Part shown: positions 1 through 7,788 of the stretch, in pieces
Numbering within the stretch: the stretch's first letter is position 1
Layout: the number at the start of each line of letters is the position of its first letter
Assembly (NCBI GenBank): GCA_937928575.1
Contig: CALFWW010000095.1
Coordinates: forward strand, 1 to 35,260
Length of the DNA stretch: 35,260 bases
Direction: 5' to 3'
Source: an uncultured Saprospiraceae bacterium
Lineage (GTDB): Bacteria > Bacteroidota > Bacteroidia > Chitinophagales > Saprospiraceae
Position numbers and translations under genes: made by a program
Notes under the pieces: generated by a model
Databases searched by the model: none
What the model saw: the letters and a program-made list of their open reading frames with translations, nothing else
What the model was told of the DNA's origin: nothing

Positions 1-1395
1 ATCGGACGCAACTTCAAGCCCACCAGATACCGCAATGCAACCGCTCGCACTAAGCAATCGACATAGATCTAGTGTAAAACTTTTTTCAAATCGGATGTTG
101 GTCCACCAAGTCACCACTAATTTTCGTCGCAAAATTTCAATGGCCATATCGCGCATCAAAGCGGGTGGTGCTGCTTCATCTACGAAATGAAAACCGCGTT
201 CACCTGTTTGTTCAATCAAAGTCTCAATTCGATCAACCAATTGTTTGGCAGCCACTGGCTCATAGTTTTTGATATAATCCAGAGAAATATCACAAAATGT
301 GCACTTTCCCCAATAACATCCATGGGCCATTGTCAATTTATTCCATCGACCATCACTCCAAAGACTATGCATCGGATTCGCAATTTCAATAACGGAGATA
401 TATTGGTCCAATAACAAATCACCGTAGTCAGGTGTGCCTACTTGAGCTTGCACATAATCTTTGCGGAGGGAAAAATCATTATAGACCACCTCATTTTGCT
501 CCTTCAGAAAAGTACGTTTATATAAATTGTGATTTGGATTGGTAGGAGACGGATCAACTAGATTTGAGATCAAAATTTCAATGGGTAATTCTCCATCATC
601 CAATGTGATATAGTCGAAAAAATCAAAAACACGTACATCTTTTAAGCTTCTCAATTCCGTATTTGCAAAACCACCACCCATCGCAACTTTAATGTTGGGA
701 AAATGCTTTTTTATAAACTGCCCACATCGAAAGGCACTATATAAATTGCCGGGAAAAGGAACAGAAATACAAACTAATTTAGGTTGATGAGTATGGAGTC
801 GTTCATTTAAAATGCGTAATGTGATTTCATCAATATAAGTAAGATCTTGTTGCAAATAAGCATACAATTCATCAAAGGAATTGGCACTTCTACCTAGTCG
901 CTCTGCATACCGACTGAAACCAAAATTTGGATCGACATAAGTCTTGATAAAATCAGAAATATCTTCCAAATACATCGTGGCAAGGTGCTTTGCAAAATCC
1001 TGATATCCCATTGTGCCAAAAGCAAATTCTGGTTCGACTACTTGTTTAAATCGATTACCTTCCGGAAGCAAATTCTCCATGCAAATCTGTCTGGCGAGAG
1101 ATGGATTTTTCCCTTGAAGAAATGCCATGACGATATCAATTGTTCGCAAATATTCCCCTTGAAGTGACACCATCCGATTGCCGCTATTGCTTTTACGGGT
1201 CTTTTGTTTTGCTACAAATTCGAATATATTTTTTAATCCATTTTTTGAAAACAATTCAAGTATTACTTCAATTCCCAAGTCCATTTGAAAAGCCGAAATA
1301 TCTTTGGTGTTCAAGAAGCCCTTTAGGTAAGCGGTTGCGGGATAAGGTGTGTTGAGCTGCGTGAATGGTGGTGTGAGTAGTAATAAGTCTTTCAA
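1..1395 (-). CDS. B12-binding domain radical SAM protein (C-terminus cut by window edge)
   Basis: The frame is open from codon 1 to the window edge (465 codons), so the C-terminus is missing. The start must be TTG at 1395: a stop lies six codons upstream and no ATG comes before residue 38. The protein opens LKDLLLLTPPFTQLNTPYP. Residues about 185-260 (PGNLYSAFRCGQF, VAMGGGFAN) resemble a cobalamin-binding Rossmann domain. The radical SAM cluster motif is GCYWGKCTFCD, with Cys360, Cys365 and Cys368, which is CX4CX2C spacing rather than the usual CX3CX2C. Further on are FHFVDEAAPP and SGCIAVSGGLEVASD, typical of the radical SAM barrel. These enzymes cleave SAM at a 4Fe-4S cluster, and the B12 domain suggests methyl transfer or another cobalamin-dependent reaction. 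The substrate is unknown and the neighbours give no hint. Confidence 0.85.
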   Translation of the reverse strand, partial: MKDLLLLTPPFTQLNTPYPATAYLKGFLNTKDISAFQMDLGIEVILELFSKNGLKNIFEFVAKQKTRKSNSGNRMVSLQGEYLRTIDIVMAFLQGKNPSLARQICMENLLPEGNRFKQVVEPEFAFGTMGYQDFAKHLATMYLEDISDFIKTYVDPNFGFSRYAERLGRSANSFDELYAYLQQDLTYIDEITLRILNERLHTHQPKLVCISVPFPGNLYSAFRCGQFIKKHFPNIKVAMGGGFANTELRSLKDVRVFDFFDYITLDDGELPIEILISNLVDPSPTNPNHNLYKRTFLKEQNEVVYNDFSLRKDYVQAQVGTPDYGDLLLDQYISVIEIANPMHSLWSDGRWNKLTMAHGCYWGKCTFCDISLDYIKNYEPVAAKQLVDRIETLIEQTGERGFHFVDEAAPPALMRDMAIEILRRKLVVTWWTNIRFEKSFTLDLCRLLSASGCIAVSGGLEVASD

Positions 1396-1434
1396 GTATA
1401 GATTGTTGTATTATTAAGGTATCAGTATTAAACG

Positions 1435-1442
1435 CAAATGTA
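1435..1442 (-). promoter_or_regulatory. Candidate -7 box for the radical SAM gene
   Basis: Read on the minus strand this is TACATTTG, an exact match to the Bacteroidota -7 consensus TAnnTTTG. It sits about 40 bases ahead of the TTG start. No TTTG is seen at the expected -33 distance, so this is a weak single-box call in AT-rich DNA. Confidence 0.35.
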
Positions 1443-1626
1443 TTTTACTCAGACGTAAATATCTTAGATTGTAAAAATTAAACTAAATTTTATCAGTCTA
1501 AAGGTAATGAAAAATCAAATGAAAATTTTTGTTTTAGAAAAGTTTACGATCTTTACATAAAGAGTGGTTATGAAATTGTGTTGTTATAATTTATGCTAAC
1601 GTTTTTTACAATCGAAATTTGACCAA

Positions 1627-2307
1627 ATGAAACATTTAAGCTTATTATTTCTTTGCATTTCTTTGTTGATTTTTTCAATCGCATGCCATCAATCGAAACC
1701 TCAAAAGTATCAGTTGCCGGCGATTCCTCCATCGCAACCGACCACTCAATTAAAACCATTGAATGCTCCTGCTGAATTTCAATTTCAATCCGTACAATTG
1801 AGTGGGCAAGAGATACCTTACAAATCACTCAAATTTGAAAATGCAGCCAACGGTCAAAAAATTGCAAAACATAATGGTGTATTATTTACCGGAACTACCG
1901 TGTATTTGATTGCTGACAACCAAATTTACATTTACCAAAATTACCTAAATGGCATCAAGCATGGTCCCTACCAATTGCAAAAGAATAGTACCGATGATAA
2001 CGGAAATCCAGATAATACTTTTGAAGTAGGGACCATGAATAATGGAAAAATCGATGGTCTACAATTGACTTATTATGATGGGCCAGGTGGGCCGCTAAAA
2101 AAAGTTTCTGTTTACAATAATGATGTGATGAATGCTCAATGGAGTTCCTATTATCGAGATGGACAACAATGGACAAGACGTGATTTTAATAATGGAACGA
2201 TAAATGGGAAAGTGCTGGTATGGGATGAAGAAGGATTGTTAGGAAAAGAATTTACATATCGCAATGGTGCTTTGATCGAAAAACTGAATCACTTTGAAAA
2301 TAGGTAG
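1627..2307 (+). CDS. Lipoprotein with MORN-like repeats
   Basis: A 226-residue protein. The N-terminus is a lipoprotein signal with lipobox SIAC and lipidated Cys20, so it should be anchored in the envelope. After a Pro/Gln-rich linker (about 25-50), the rest is built of short YxNGxxxG-type units, such as YLNGIKHGPY, NNGKIDG, YYDGPGGPLKK, YYRDGQQW and FNNGTINGK. These match the MORN_2 repeat style found in antitoxin YwqK-like and other bacterial proteins. The repeats form a beta surface; no enzymatic residues are evident. It is divergent from the radical SAM gene (231 bp between them) and convergent with the helicase gene. Lipoprotein status is fairly sure, the repeat class is likely, and function is unknown. 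Confidence 0.75.
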   Translation: MKHLSLLFLCISLLIFSIACHQSKPQKYQLPAIPPSQPTTQLKPLNAPAEFQFQSVQLSGQEIPYKSLKFENAANGQKIAKHNGVLFTGTTVYLIADNQIYIYQNYLNGIKHGPYQLQKNSTDDNGNPDNTFEVGTMNNGKIDGLQLTYYDGPGGPLKKVSVYNNDVMNAQWSSYYRDGQQWTRRDFNNGTINGKVLVWDEEGLLGKEFTYRNGALIEKLNHFENR

Positions 2308-2319
2308 TCTTTTATTTCT

Positions 2320-2450
2320 AACACATAGTGCACATAGAATCATAGAGACACCTAGTTAATTCGTAAAAAACCGCATGCTTCTATATGGGTCTATGTTTCT
2401 TTGTGATCTTGTATGTTAAAAATACGTCTTCAAAAATGCTCTACTGTGTT
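2320..2450. repeat. Imperfect palindromic intergenic element (CATAG type)
   Basis: Lies between two convergent genes. The inner arm CACATAGAATCATAGAGAC (2331-2349) is nearly complementary to GTCTATGTTTCTTTGTG (2389-2405). An outer arm AACACATAG (about 2320-2328) pairs with CTACTGTGTT (2441-2450) with one bulge. The transcript would fold into a long interrupted hairpin on either strand. It could be a dispersed palindromic repeat, a bidirectional terminator, or both; copy number cannot be judged from one window. Confidence 0.5.
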
Positions 2451-2457
2451 AAAAAAA

Positions 2458-3702
2458 CTACCGCTTCTTTTTAAACTTCTCCTTCCGATTCTCATACTCT
2501 TCAATCTCATCCATCAATGCTTTAATATCATATTTTCGATCCCGATCAGATGCAATGATTTCTTCAAAATCCTGTTTTTCAAAATCCAGCACTGTTATTT
2601 TTTTATCCAAGAATGATTGAATTTCTTTCAACTTTTCTTTTTCAGAAGGAGCGCAAAAAGAGTAAGCATTTCCTTTTCGATCACCACGACCGGTACGACC
2701 GACCCGATGTACATAATTCTCCGATTCCTCTGGTAAATCGTAATTAATGACAATTTCAATATCCGGAATATCAATACCACGAGCCGTTACATCCGTACCA
2801 ATTAATAAGTTGATATTCCCTTCTCTAAAATCTTTTAAGACTTTCGATCTCTCTTGCTGATCCTTATCTCCATGAATGGTTAATGATTTGATATCTGCTC
2901 GTAGCATTGCTTTTGCAACACGTTCTGCACGTACTTTTGTTCTGACGAATGCTAGGATTTTAGAATCTGGATTTTCATTGATAACTCGTTCAAGAAAGAA
3001 ACGTTTGTGATCCATATCTACAAATAAAACTGAGTGCTCAATATTTTTTGCAACCGGATCTTTTTTCGACAACTGAATTCTAATTGCATTATTTCGAATT
3101 AGTGAGTAAGCAATTTTCTTGATTTTCTTATTGATAGTAGCAGAGAAGAAAAGGGTTTGTTGTCTGTTCGGTAATTTTTTAATCAGATCATGAATGTCTC
3201 CCAAAAATCCCAAATCCAACATATGATCAGCTTCATCCAAAACCAAAATCTCAATTCGGTTAGTTCGAAGATGACCTTGTGCTATCATATCAAACATCCT
3301 TCCTGGTGTCGCTACCACGATATCGACTCCTTTTTTTAGAGCTTCAATTTGAGGATCTTGATTGACTCCTCCGATGAGCGCCATAGATTTGACAACCGTA
3401 AATTTTGCAATTTTTTCAAACACCTCATTGATTTGTTCCGCCAATTCGTGAGTAGGAGCGAGGACGATGCATTTCACCCCATCGTTTCTTCTTTGATTAC
3501 TTTTTAGATCGTAGAGAATTTCAACAATTGGAATCGCAAACGCTGCAGTTTTACCCGTTCCAGTTTGTGCAATCGCTAATAAATCCTCTCCTTCCAAGAT
3601 ATTCGGGATGGACTTATATTGGATGTCTGTTGGTCGTCGCCAGCCTAGTTTTTCTAGTCCTTTTTGTACTTGTGGGTAGAATTTGTAATCTTCGAATTTC
3701 AT
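2458..3702 (-). CDS. DEAD-box ATP-dependent RNA helicase (RhlE-like)
   Basis: A complete 414-residue helicase that unwinds or remodels RNA using ATP, acting in ribosome assembly, RNA decay or cold adaptation. All motifs are present in order: Q motif (GWRRPTDIQ, about 20-28), motif I AQTGTGKT (45-52), Ia PTHELAEQ (83-90), Ib TPGRMFD (132-138), II DEAD (156-159), III SAT (187-189), V TARGID and VI HRVGRTGRG. The C-terminus is a lysine-rich tail. Length and the short basic tail fit the RhlE group of Bacteroidota; the exact subfamily is inferred. It is convergent with the MORN lipoprotein gene and stands alone on its strand, 228 bp from the next minus-strand gene. The first ATG is used because it precedes the Q-motif Phe (FEDYKF). 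Confidence 0.93.
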   Translation of the reverse strand: MKFEDYKFYPQVQKGLEKLGWRRPTDIQYKSIPNILEGEDLLAIAQTGTGKTAAFAIPIVEILYDLKSNQRRNDGVKCIVLAPTHELAEQINEVFEKIAKFTVVKSMALIGGVNQDPQIEALKKGVDIVVATPGRMFDMIAQGHLRTNRIEILVLDEADHMLDLGFLGDIHDLIKKLPNRQQTLFFSATINKKIKKIAYSLIRNNAIRIQLSKKDPVAKNIEHSVLFVDMDHKRFFLERVINENPDSKILAFVRTKVRAERVAKAMLRADIKSLTIHGDKDQQERSKVLKDFREGNINLLIGTDVTARGIDIPDIEIVINYDLPEESENYVHRVGRTGRGDRKGNAYSFCAPSEKEKLKEIQSFLDKKITVLDFEKQDFEEIIASDRDRKYDIKALMDEIEEYENRKEKFKKKR

Positions 3703-3746
3703 AGTGGTGTGAAGATACGGATTTTTTTGAGGACGTAATTTTTTTT

Positions 3747-3773
3747 CACACAGATGCCGCAGAAAACACAGAA
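3747..3773. repeat. Possible remnant of a CACAGA-type dispersed repeat
   Basis: Directly after an 8-base T run the sequence holds two CACAGA units about 20 bases apart (CACAGATGCCGCAGAAAACACAGA, split by GCCGC). No matching second arm lies nearby. It resembles one half of a palindromic intergenic repeat, but this is a resemblance only. Confidence 0.25.
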
Positions 3774-3930
3774 GGAGTACGTGATTTTATTTTTTCATAC
3801 AGAAAATGATGATGAACACGACTTATAAATTAAATAACAATTTATTGACAAAAAGTCAAAAATTATAAACCGGATCTAAATCCATTTGCTACGGAGTTTA
3901 GAATACCAATTGATAAATCAATCTAAAAAT

Positions 3931-4620
3931 TTATTGACAAGAGATGCCAAAAACTTTATTAAGCAATGGGAATTTTTTGGTGGAAGTCTCCTTTTCGTTA
4001 TGCTTTAAGTTTTCATCAATAATCGCAAGTACTTGGTCACAGCTATTAAAATAATTTCGAATAGAGGCTAGCATATTTTCTCCATCTTTATTGAATCCAT
4101 TCTCCAAGAAATCATAATCCCCATCGACGAATTCGCCGTCTAATTTTGAAGAAATATTGATGGTTCGCTTGGTATTGGTTTTTTGGTGAAGCGAAAGTAT
4201 GTATCGATCATTTTGAATCAAGACCGTTTGAAATGCCTTTTTGCCATTTTTTGAAAAAGGGAGACTTAATAAAGTTTCATTTTGTTTTAATTCAACTTTG
4301 GAAACGGGGGTTTGTTCAAACCATCTTGAAGTTCTTGGACTTTCCCTACAATAGACGACTCCTTTATTTAAGACGAGTTTTTCCATCTCCTTGAGTTTGA
4401 AAATCGCAAGTTTACCCCATTTATTAATGAATAATATTTTATTCGTTCGTGTGTATTGACAATCACATTCATTTCTCAAATTAGACAACTTCCACCTCCT
4501 CGAATCCCCATCATAGAGCGGAATTTCGAAGCCATTTAAAGTGACGATTTTTCCGATTACATCTTGCGAAAACAACGTACTACTCAATAATATCAGCGCT
4601 GTGGAAAGAATAAGTTTCAT
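3931..4620 (-). CDS. Secreted protein of unknown function
   Basis: A 229-residue protein not recognised as any family. It starts with a clean signal peptide (MKLILSTALILLSSTLFSQ, cleavage probably after Ser18 or Gln19), so it is exported to the periplasm or beyond. The mature part is mixed alpha/beta in look, basic, and has scattered cysteines (NECDCQY near residue 52, CRESP near 114, NSCDQ near 193, and the C-terminal GISCQ), which could form disulfides. No TonB, Por-sorting or lipobox signal is seen. It is alone on its strand, divergent from the aromatic operon promoter. A 13-nt copy of its 3' end recurs about 90 bp downstream (3839-3851). Confidence 0.65.
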   Translation of the reverse strand: MKLILSTALILLSSTLFSQDVIGKIVTLNGFEIPLYDGDSRRWKLSNLRNECDCQYTRTNKILFINKWGKLAIFKLKEMEKLVLNKGVVYCRESPRTSRWFEQTPVSKVELKQNETLLSLPFSKNGKKAFQTVLIQNDRYILSLHQKTNTKRTINISSKLDGEFVDGDYDFLENGFNKDGENMLASIRNYFNSCDQVLAIIDENLKHNEKETSTKKFPLLNKVFGISCQ

Positions 4621-4726
4621 AATAAATCTTCCAATTAATTACCCACTAATTTAACTGAAATTCGAAATTATGACAAATATTCCTTGAATTGAAAGACCAC
4701 TTTTGTGTCAATAAAATGACATTCAA

Positions 4727-4758
4727 TTTGACAATACCAAAAGTTTGTCGTACGTTTA
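4727..4758 (+). promoter_or_regulatory. Promoter of the pheA-aroG operon (Bacteroidota consensus)
   Basis: TTTG at 4727-4730 is followed after exactly 20 bases by TACGTTTA at 4751-4758. This matches the -33 element and 7 of 8 positions of the -7 element TAnnTTTG. Transcription would start near 4765, about 10 bases before the leader ORF, so the whole attenuator (4776-4901) lies in the 5' leader. Confidence 0.65.
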
Positions 4759-4775
4759 GCCAATAAATAACAACG

Positions 4776-4841
4776 ATGAATAAATTAAGTGGTACGTATT
4801 TTTTTAGCTTTTATTACTTCGAATTGAAGAATAGGACCTAG
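4776..4841 (+). CDS. Phe/Tyr-rich leader peptide of the aromatic operon attenuator
   Basis: A 21-codon ORF, ATG 4776 to TAG 4839-4841. Its core reads TYFFSFYYF: four Phe and three Tyr within eight residues (codons 8-15, bases 4797-4820), exactly the end products of the genes downstream. It sits between the promoter and an intrinsic terminator that precedes pheA, as in the classical pheA, his and trp leader systems of proteobacteria. A ribosome stalled at the Phe/Tyr codons would leave 4832-4837 free to pair with the terminator's 5' arm. A ribosome reaching the stop codon would cover that segment and allow termination. The start context (AACAACGATGAATAAA) is identical over 16 nt to that of the DAHP synthase gene in the same operon, which supports translation. 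It is too short to be a functional protein. Confidence 0.82.
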   Translation: MNKLSGTYFFSFYYFELKNRT

Positions 4842-4878
4842 TATTTGTACCCGTCAAAAATAAATCAAAAGAGTCCTA
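4832..4878 (+). promoter_or_regulatory. Antiterminator pairing region of the attenuator
   Basis: TAGGAC (4832-4837), which overlaps the last codons of the leader ORF, is a perfect complement of GTCCTA (4873-4878), the inner 5' arm of the terminator. Between them TATTT (4842-4846) can pair with AAATA (4858-4862). Forming this structure would destroy the terminator stem. The two folds are therefore mutually exclusive, as attenuation needs. Confidence 0.65.
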
Positions 4879-4901
4879 GTGTTTCATTAGGGCTCTTTTT
4901 T
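4867..4901 (+). terminator. Intrinsic terminator of the attenuator, directly before pheA
   Basis: A 12-bp stem AAAAGAGTCCTA (4867-4878) / TAGGGCTCTTTT (4888-4899) with one T-G wobble and a 9-base loop, ending in a T run to 4901. It lies 7 bases before the pheA ATG. With no other gene upstream on this strand, it makes sense only as a conditional leader terminator. Confidence 0.85.
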
Positions 4902-4908
4902 GTTGCCT

Positions 4909-5775
4909 ATGCTGAACTTAAAAGATAAAAAAATAATCGTTCAAGGTTTTCAAGGTTGCTTTCATGAAGAAGCAGCCCGTAAGTATTTTCAAACAAATGA
5001 CTTACAAATTATTCCAGCAACGACTTTTGAAATTCTGGCGAAAAAATTAGTTGAGTCTCCACAAGACCAATTGGCCATTATAGCAATTGAAAATTCAATA
5101 GCAGGCACAATTTTACAGAATTACAGGATACTTAGAGAAAATCAATTTCGAGTAATTGGTGAAGTATACTTGAGAATTCGACATAACATCATGGCATTGC
5201 CCAATCAGAAAATAGCGGACATCCAAGAAGTGCATTCTCATCCTATGGCATTGAATCAGTGTCTGGAATTTTTATCTAAACATCCTCATATTCGATTGGT
5301 AGAGTCGGAAGATACAGCACTCAGCGCAAAAAATATCAGAGAGCATCAACTTCAAAATATTGCGGCGATTGCAAGTGAAACTGCAGCCAATATTTATGAT
5401 TTGGAAATTCTAAATAAAGGGATTGAAACGTCCAATGTCAATTATACCCGATTTTTTATGGTGCAAGATGGGACACAAATTTTGCCTGAAGGAAATTTTG
5501 ACAAAGCATCTATCTATATGCGTGTCGCCCACGAAAAGGGGAGTCTCATGCGCGCATTAGAATGTCTTTATAACAACGAAATTAATCTAACAAAACTCCA
5601 ATCATTTCCAGTTTTAGGAAGGATCAATGAATACTATTTTCATATTGATTTGGAGTTTGATGATTTCAGAAAATATCAGAAAATGATGAAAGAAATTGAA
5701 GTCGCAACTTTAATGGTAGAAGTTTTAGGAGTTTACAAAAAAGCAAATATTTATGATCATCAAGCCATCGGATAG
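4909..5775 (+). CDS. pheA: Prephenate dehydratase
   Basis: Converts prephenate to phenylpyruvate, the committed step to phenylalanine, in the cytoplasm. The ATG at 4909 is chosen (288 residues); an in-frame TTG at 4900 lies inside the terminator's T run. The N-terminal periplasmic-binding-like catalytic domain shows GCFHEEAARKYF, AIENSIAGT, SHPMALNQC and the catalytic TRF motif in NYTRFFM (about residue 180). The C-terminal ACT domain (about 200-280) carries GSLMRALE and LTKLQSFPVLG. That last stretch is where the Phe-binding ESRP motif sits in classical enzymes; here it reads QSFP, so allosteric behaviour may differ. It is the first gene of the aromatic operon and its 3' end overlaps the aminotransferase by 23 bp, implying translational coupling. 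Regulation by the upstream Phe/Tyr leader is inferred. Confidence 0.93.
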   Translation: MLNLKDKKIIVQGFQGCFHEEAARKYFQTNDLQIIPATTFEILAKKLVESPQDQLAIIAIENSIAGTILQNYRILRENQFRVIGEVYLRIRHNIMALPNQKIADIQEVHSHPMALNQCLEFLSKHPHIRLVESEDTALSAKNIREHQLQNIAAIASETAANIYDLEILNKGIETSNVNYTRFFMVQDGTQILPEGNFDKASIYMRVAHEKGSLMRALECLYNNEINLTKLQSFPVLGRINEYYFHIDLEFDDFRKYQKMMKEIEVATLMVEVLGVYKKANIYDHQAIG

Positions 5776-6928
5776 AATCGGGAAAGTGGAGACCTACTAC
5801 TTCGCTCGAAAGTTGGCGGAGATTGCGAAAATGAATGCAGCAGGTGCAAAGGTGATCAATTTAGGCATTGGAAGTCCTGATTTATTTCCACCCAATGAAG
5901 TTTTGGAAACACTTTGTTTAAAATCAAGAGCACGATTAGCAAATAAGTATCAATCTTACAAAGGCTTACCAGCATTGCGGGATGCTTTTGCCAATTTCTA
6001 CCAACGCCATTTTGATGTGCAGTTGAATCCAGCCAGCGAAGTTTTACCGCTAATTGGTTCCAAAGAAGGGATCATGCACATTGCAATGACTTTTTTACAA
6101 GAGGGAGATGAAGTGCTAGTTCCAAATCCAGGTTATCCTGCTTATTCAATGACAACAAAATTATCAGGTGCAACTCCAATGTTATATGATTTGAAATCAG
6201 CACTTAATTGGAAACCTGATTTGGAAGAATTGGCAACAAGAGATTTATCAAAAGTGAAAATTATGTGGTTGAATTATCCCAATATGCCGACTGGAGCGAA
6301 AGCAGATATTAGTTTCTTTGAAGAACTTGTTCAATTCGCTAAAAAACATAAAATCCTTTTGTGTCACGACAATCCCTACGGATTTATACTTAACAAAAAC
6401 CCAATGAGTTTGTTACAAGTAAAAGGAGCTATGGAGGTTGCAATAGAATTAAATTCATTGTCAAAGTGTTTTAATATGGCAGGTTGGCGCGTAGGAGCAA
6501 TGCTGGGTAAAGCGGAATATTTAAATGCAGTAATGAAGTTCAAAAGTAATATGGATTCTGGGATGTTTCGTCCCATACAACAAGCAGCAGTCGTCGCATT
6601 AAATTCTGAACAGACATGGTTTGATCAATTGAATGAAATTTATAAAGAAAGAAGAAAAGCAGTTTGGAAAATCATGCACATGCTAGATTGTACTTATGAT
6701 CCTTTCGCGCAAGGTTTATTTGTTTGGGGGAAAATCCCAAGTAATATAGAAAGTGGGGAATCATATGCAGAAGCAATATTGCAAAATGCTAAAGTATTTA
6801 TTACACCAGGATTTATTTTCGGTTCCAATGGAGATCGATATGTTAGAATATCTTTGTGCTCGGAAATAGCAACTTTTCAAAAGGCAGGTAGTCGGATTGC
6901 CAATTATTTGGAAAAAGTAAAAAATTAA
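5753..6928 (+). CDS. Class I/II PLP aminotransferase, probably aromatic or aspartate type
   Basis: A 391-residue fold-type I aminotransferase. Visible features are NLGIGSPDLFPP near the N-terminus, SYKGLPALRDAFANF, GSKEGIMH, NPGYPAYS, the NYPNMPTG motif (usually NPNNPTG), HDNPYG and the PLP-binding Lys238 in SLSKCFNMAGWR. The conserved C-terminal Arg is in YVRISLC. Placed between prephenate dehydratase and prephenate dehydrogenase, it most likely transaminates phenylpyruvate and 4-hydroxyphenylpyruvate to Phe and Tyr, with glutamate or aspartate as donor. LL-diaminopimelate or aspartate aminotransferase activity cannot be excluded from sequence. It overlaps pheA by 23 bp and is followed after 5 bp by tyrA. 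Confidence 0.88.
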   Translation: MIIKPSDRIGKVETYYFARKLAEIAKMNAAGAKVINLGIGSPDLFPPNEVLETLCLKSRARLANKYQSYKGLPALRDAFANFYQRHFDVQLNPASEVLPLIGSKEGIMHIAMTFLQEGDEVLVPNPGYPAYSMTTKLSGATPMLYDLKSALNWKPDLEELATRDLSKVKIMWLNYPNMPTGAKADISFFEELVQFAKKHKILLCHDNPYGFILNKNPMSLLQVKGAMEVAIELNSLSKCFNMAGWRVGAMLGKAEYLNAVMKFKSNMDSGMFRPIQQAAVVALNSEQTWFDQLNEIYKERRKAVWKIMHMLDCTYDPFAQGLFVWGKIPSNIESGESYAEAILQNAKVFITPGFIFGSNGDRYVRISLCSEIATFQKAGSRIANYLEKVKN

Positions 6929-6933
6929 GTTAA

Positions 6934-7788
6934 ATGAAAATCGGAATTATTGGATTAGGATTAATTGGAGGGTCTATTGCAAAAGAGTGTAAAGAATACG
7001 GGTATGAAGTGTTAGGTTGTGATTTAAACACTGTACATGCAGAGCAAGCTTTAGCATTGAATTTAGTTGATAAAATGGTCGCATTGGATCAATTGATAGC
7101 TGAAGTGGAGATCATTGGCGTATGTATTCCAGTTGATTTAATCGCCAATATCATTCCAAAGATTTTAGATAAAATTAATCCCAACCAAACTGTTTTTGAT
7201 GTGGGTTCGACCAAAAAAGAGATCTGTGATGCAGTGCGAAATCACGAAAATCGAAATCGCTTTGTAGCTGCACATCCATTAGCTGGTACAGAGTTTTCAG
7301 GTCCAAGTGCCGCGATCTTAAATCTATTTAGAAATAAAAAGAACTTGATTTGTGAGGAAGAGTTAGCAGACAAAGATGCGGTCCAAAATATATTACAAGT
7401 TTTCGAAGTACTAGGAATGCAGTCGTCTTTTTTGAATCCAAATGATCACGACAAGCACATGGCGTATGTCTCACACTTGTCACACGTAAGTGCTTTCACC
7501 TTAGCATTGACAGTCCTAGATATCGAAAAAGATGAAAAACTAATTTTCAATTTAGCAAGCACGGGATTTGAATCGACTGTGAGATTGGCAAAAAGTAATC
7601 CTACAACTTGGTCTTCCATCTTTGATAAAAATCGTCATCATCTGTCGGACGCACTGGAAAATTATATTCAACATTTGACCGCCTTTAAAAAAGTTATCGA
7701 TGAAGAAAATACAACCAAGTCCATTGAAATGATGGATCGTGCAAATGATATAAAACGGGTGTTGAAAGGAATTGTCGTAAATAGTTAA
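6934..7788 (+). CDS. tyrA: Prephenate dehydrogenase
   Basis: Oxidises and decarboxylates prephenate to 4-hydroxyphenylpyruvate, the tyrosine branch. It has 284 residues. The N-terminal Rossmann fold shows MKIGIIGLGLIGGS with the GxGxxG glycines at 7, 9 and 12, and an acidic residue at the end of strand 2 (CDLN) that favours NAD. The catalytic-domain signatures are VAAHPLAGTEFSGP (His near 114) and HDKHMAYVSHLSHVSAF (about 173-189). No C-terminal ACT domain is present, so tyrosine control may rest on other steps or on the operon leader. It starts 5 bp after the aminotransferase. Confidence 0.93.
   Translation: MKIGIIGLGLIGGSIAKECKEYGYEVLGCDLNTVHAEQALALNLVDKMVALDQLIAEVEIIGVCIPVDLIANIIPKILDKINPNQTVFDVGSTKKEICDAVRNHENRNRFVAAHPLAGTEFSGPSAAILNLFRNKKNLICEEELADKDAVQNILQVFEVLGMQSSFLNPNDHDKHMAYVSHLSHVSAFTLALTVLDIEKDEKLIFNLASTGFESTVRLAKSNPTTWSSIFDKNRHHLSDALENYIQHLTAFKKVIDEENTTKSIEMMDRANDIKRVLKGIVVNS

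Noticed and set aside
4621-4775. T-box or other tRNA/metabolite riboswitch before pheA
   Set aside because: No T-box sequence or specifier stem is visible, and the predicted transcript start at about 4765 leaves no room for it.
4900-4908. TTG start for pheA at 4900
   Set aside because: It lies in the T run of the attenuator terminator and adds only three residues. ATG 4909 is better.
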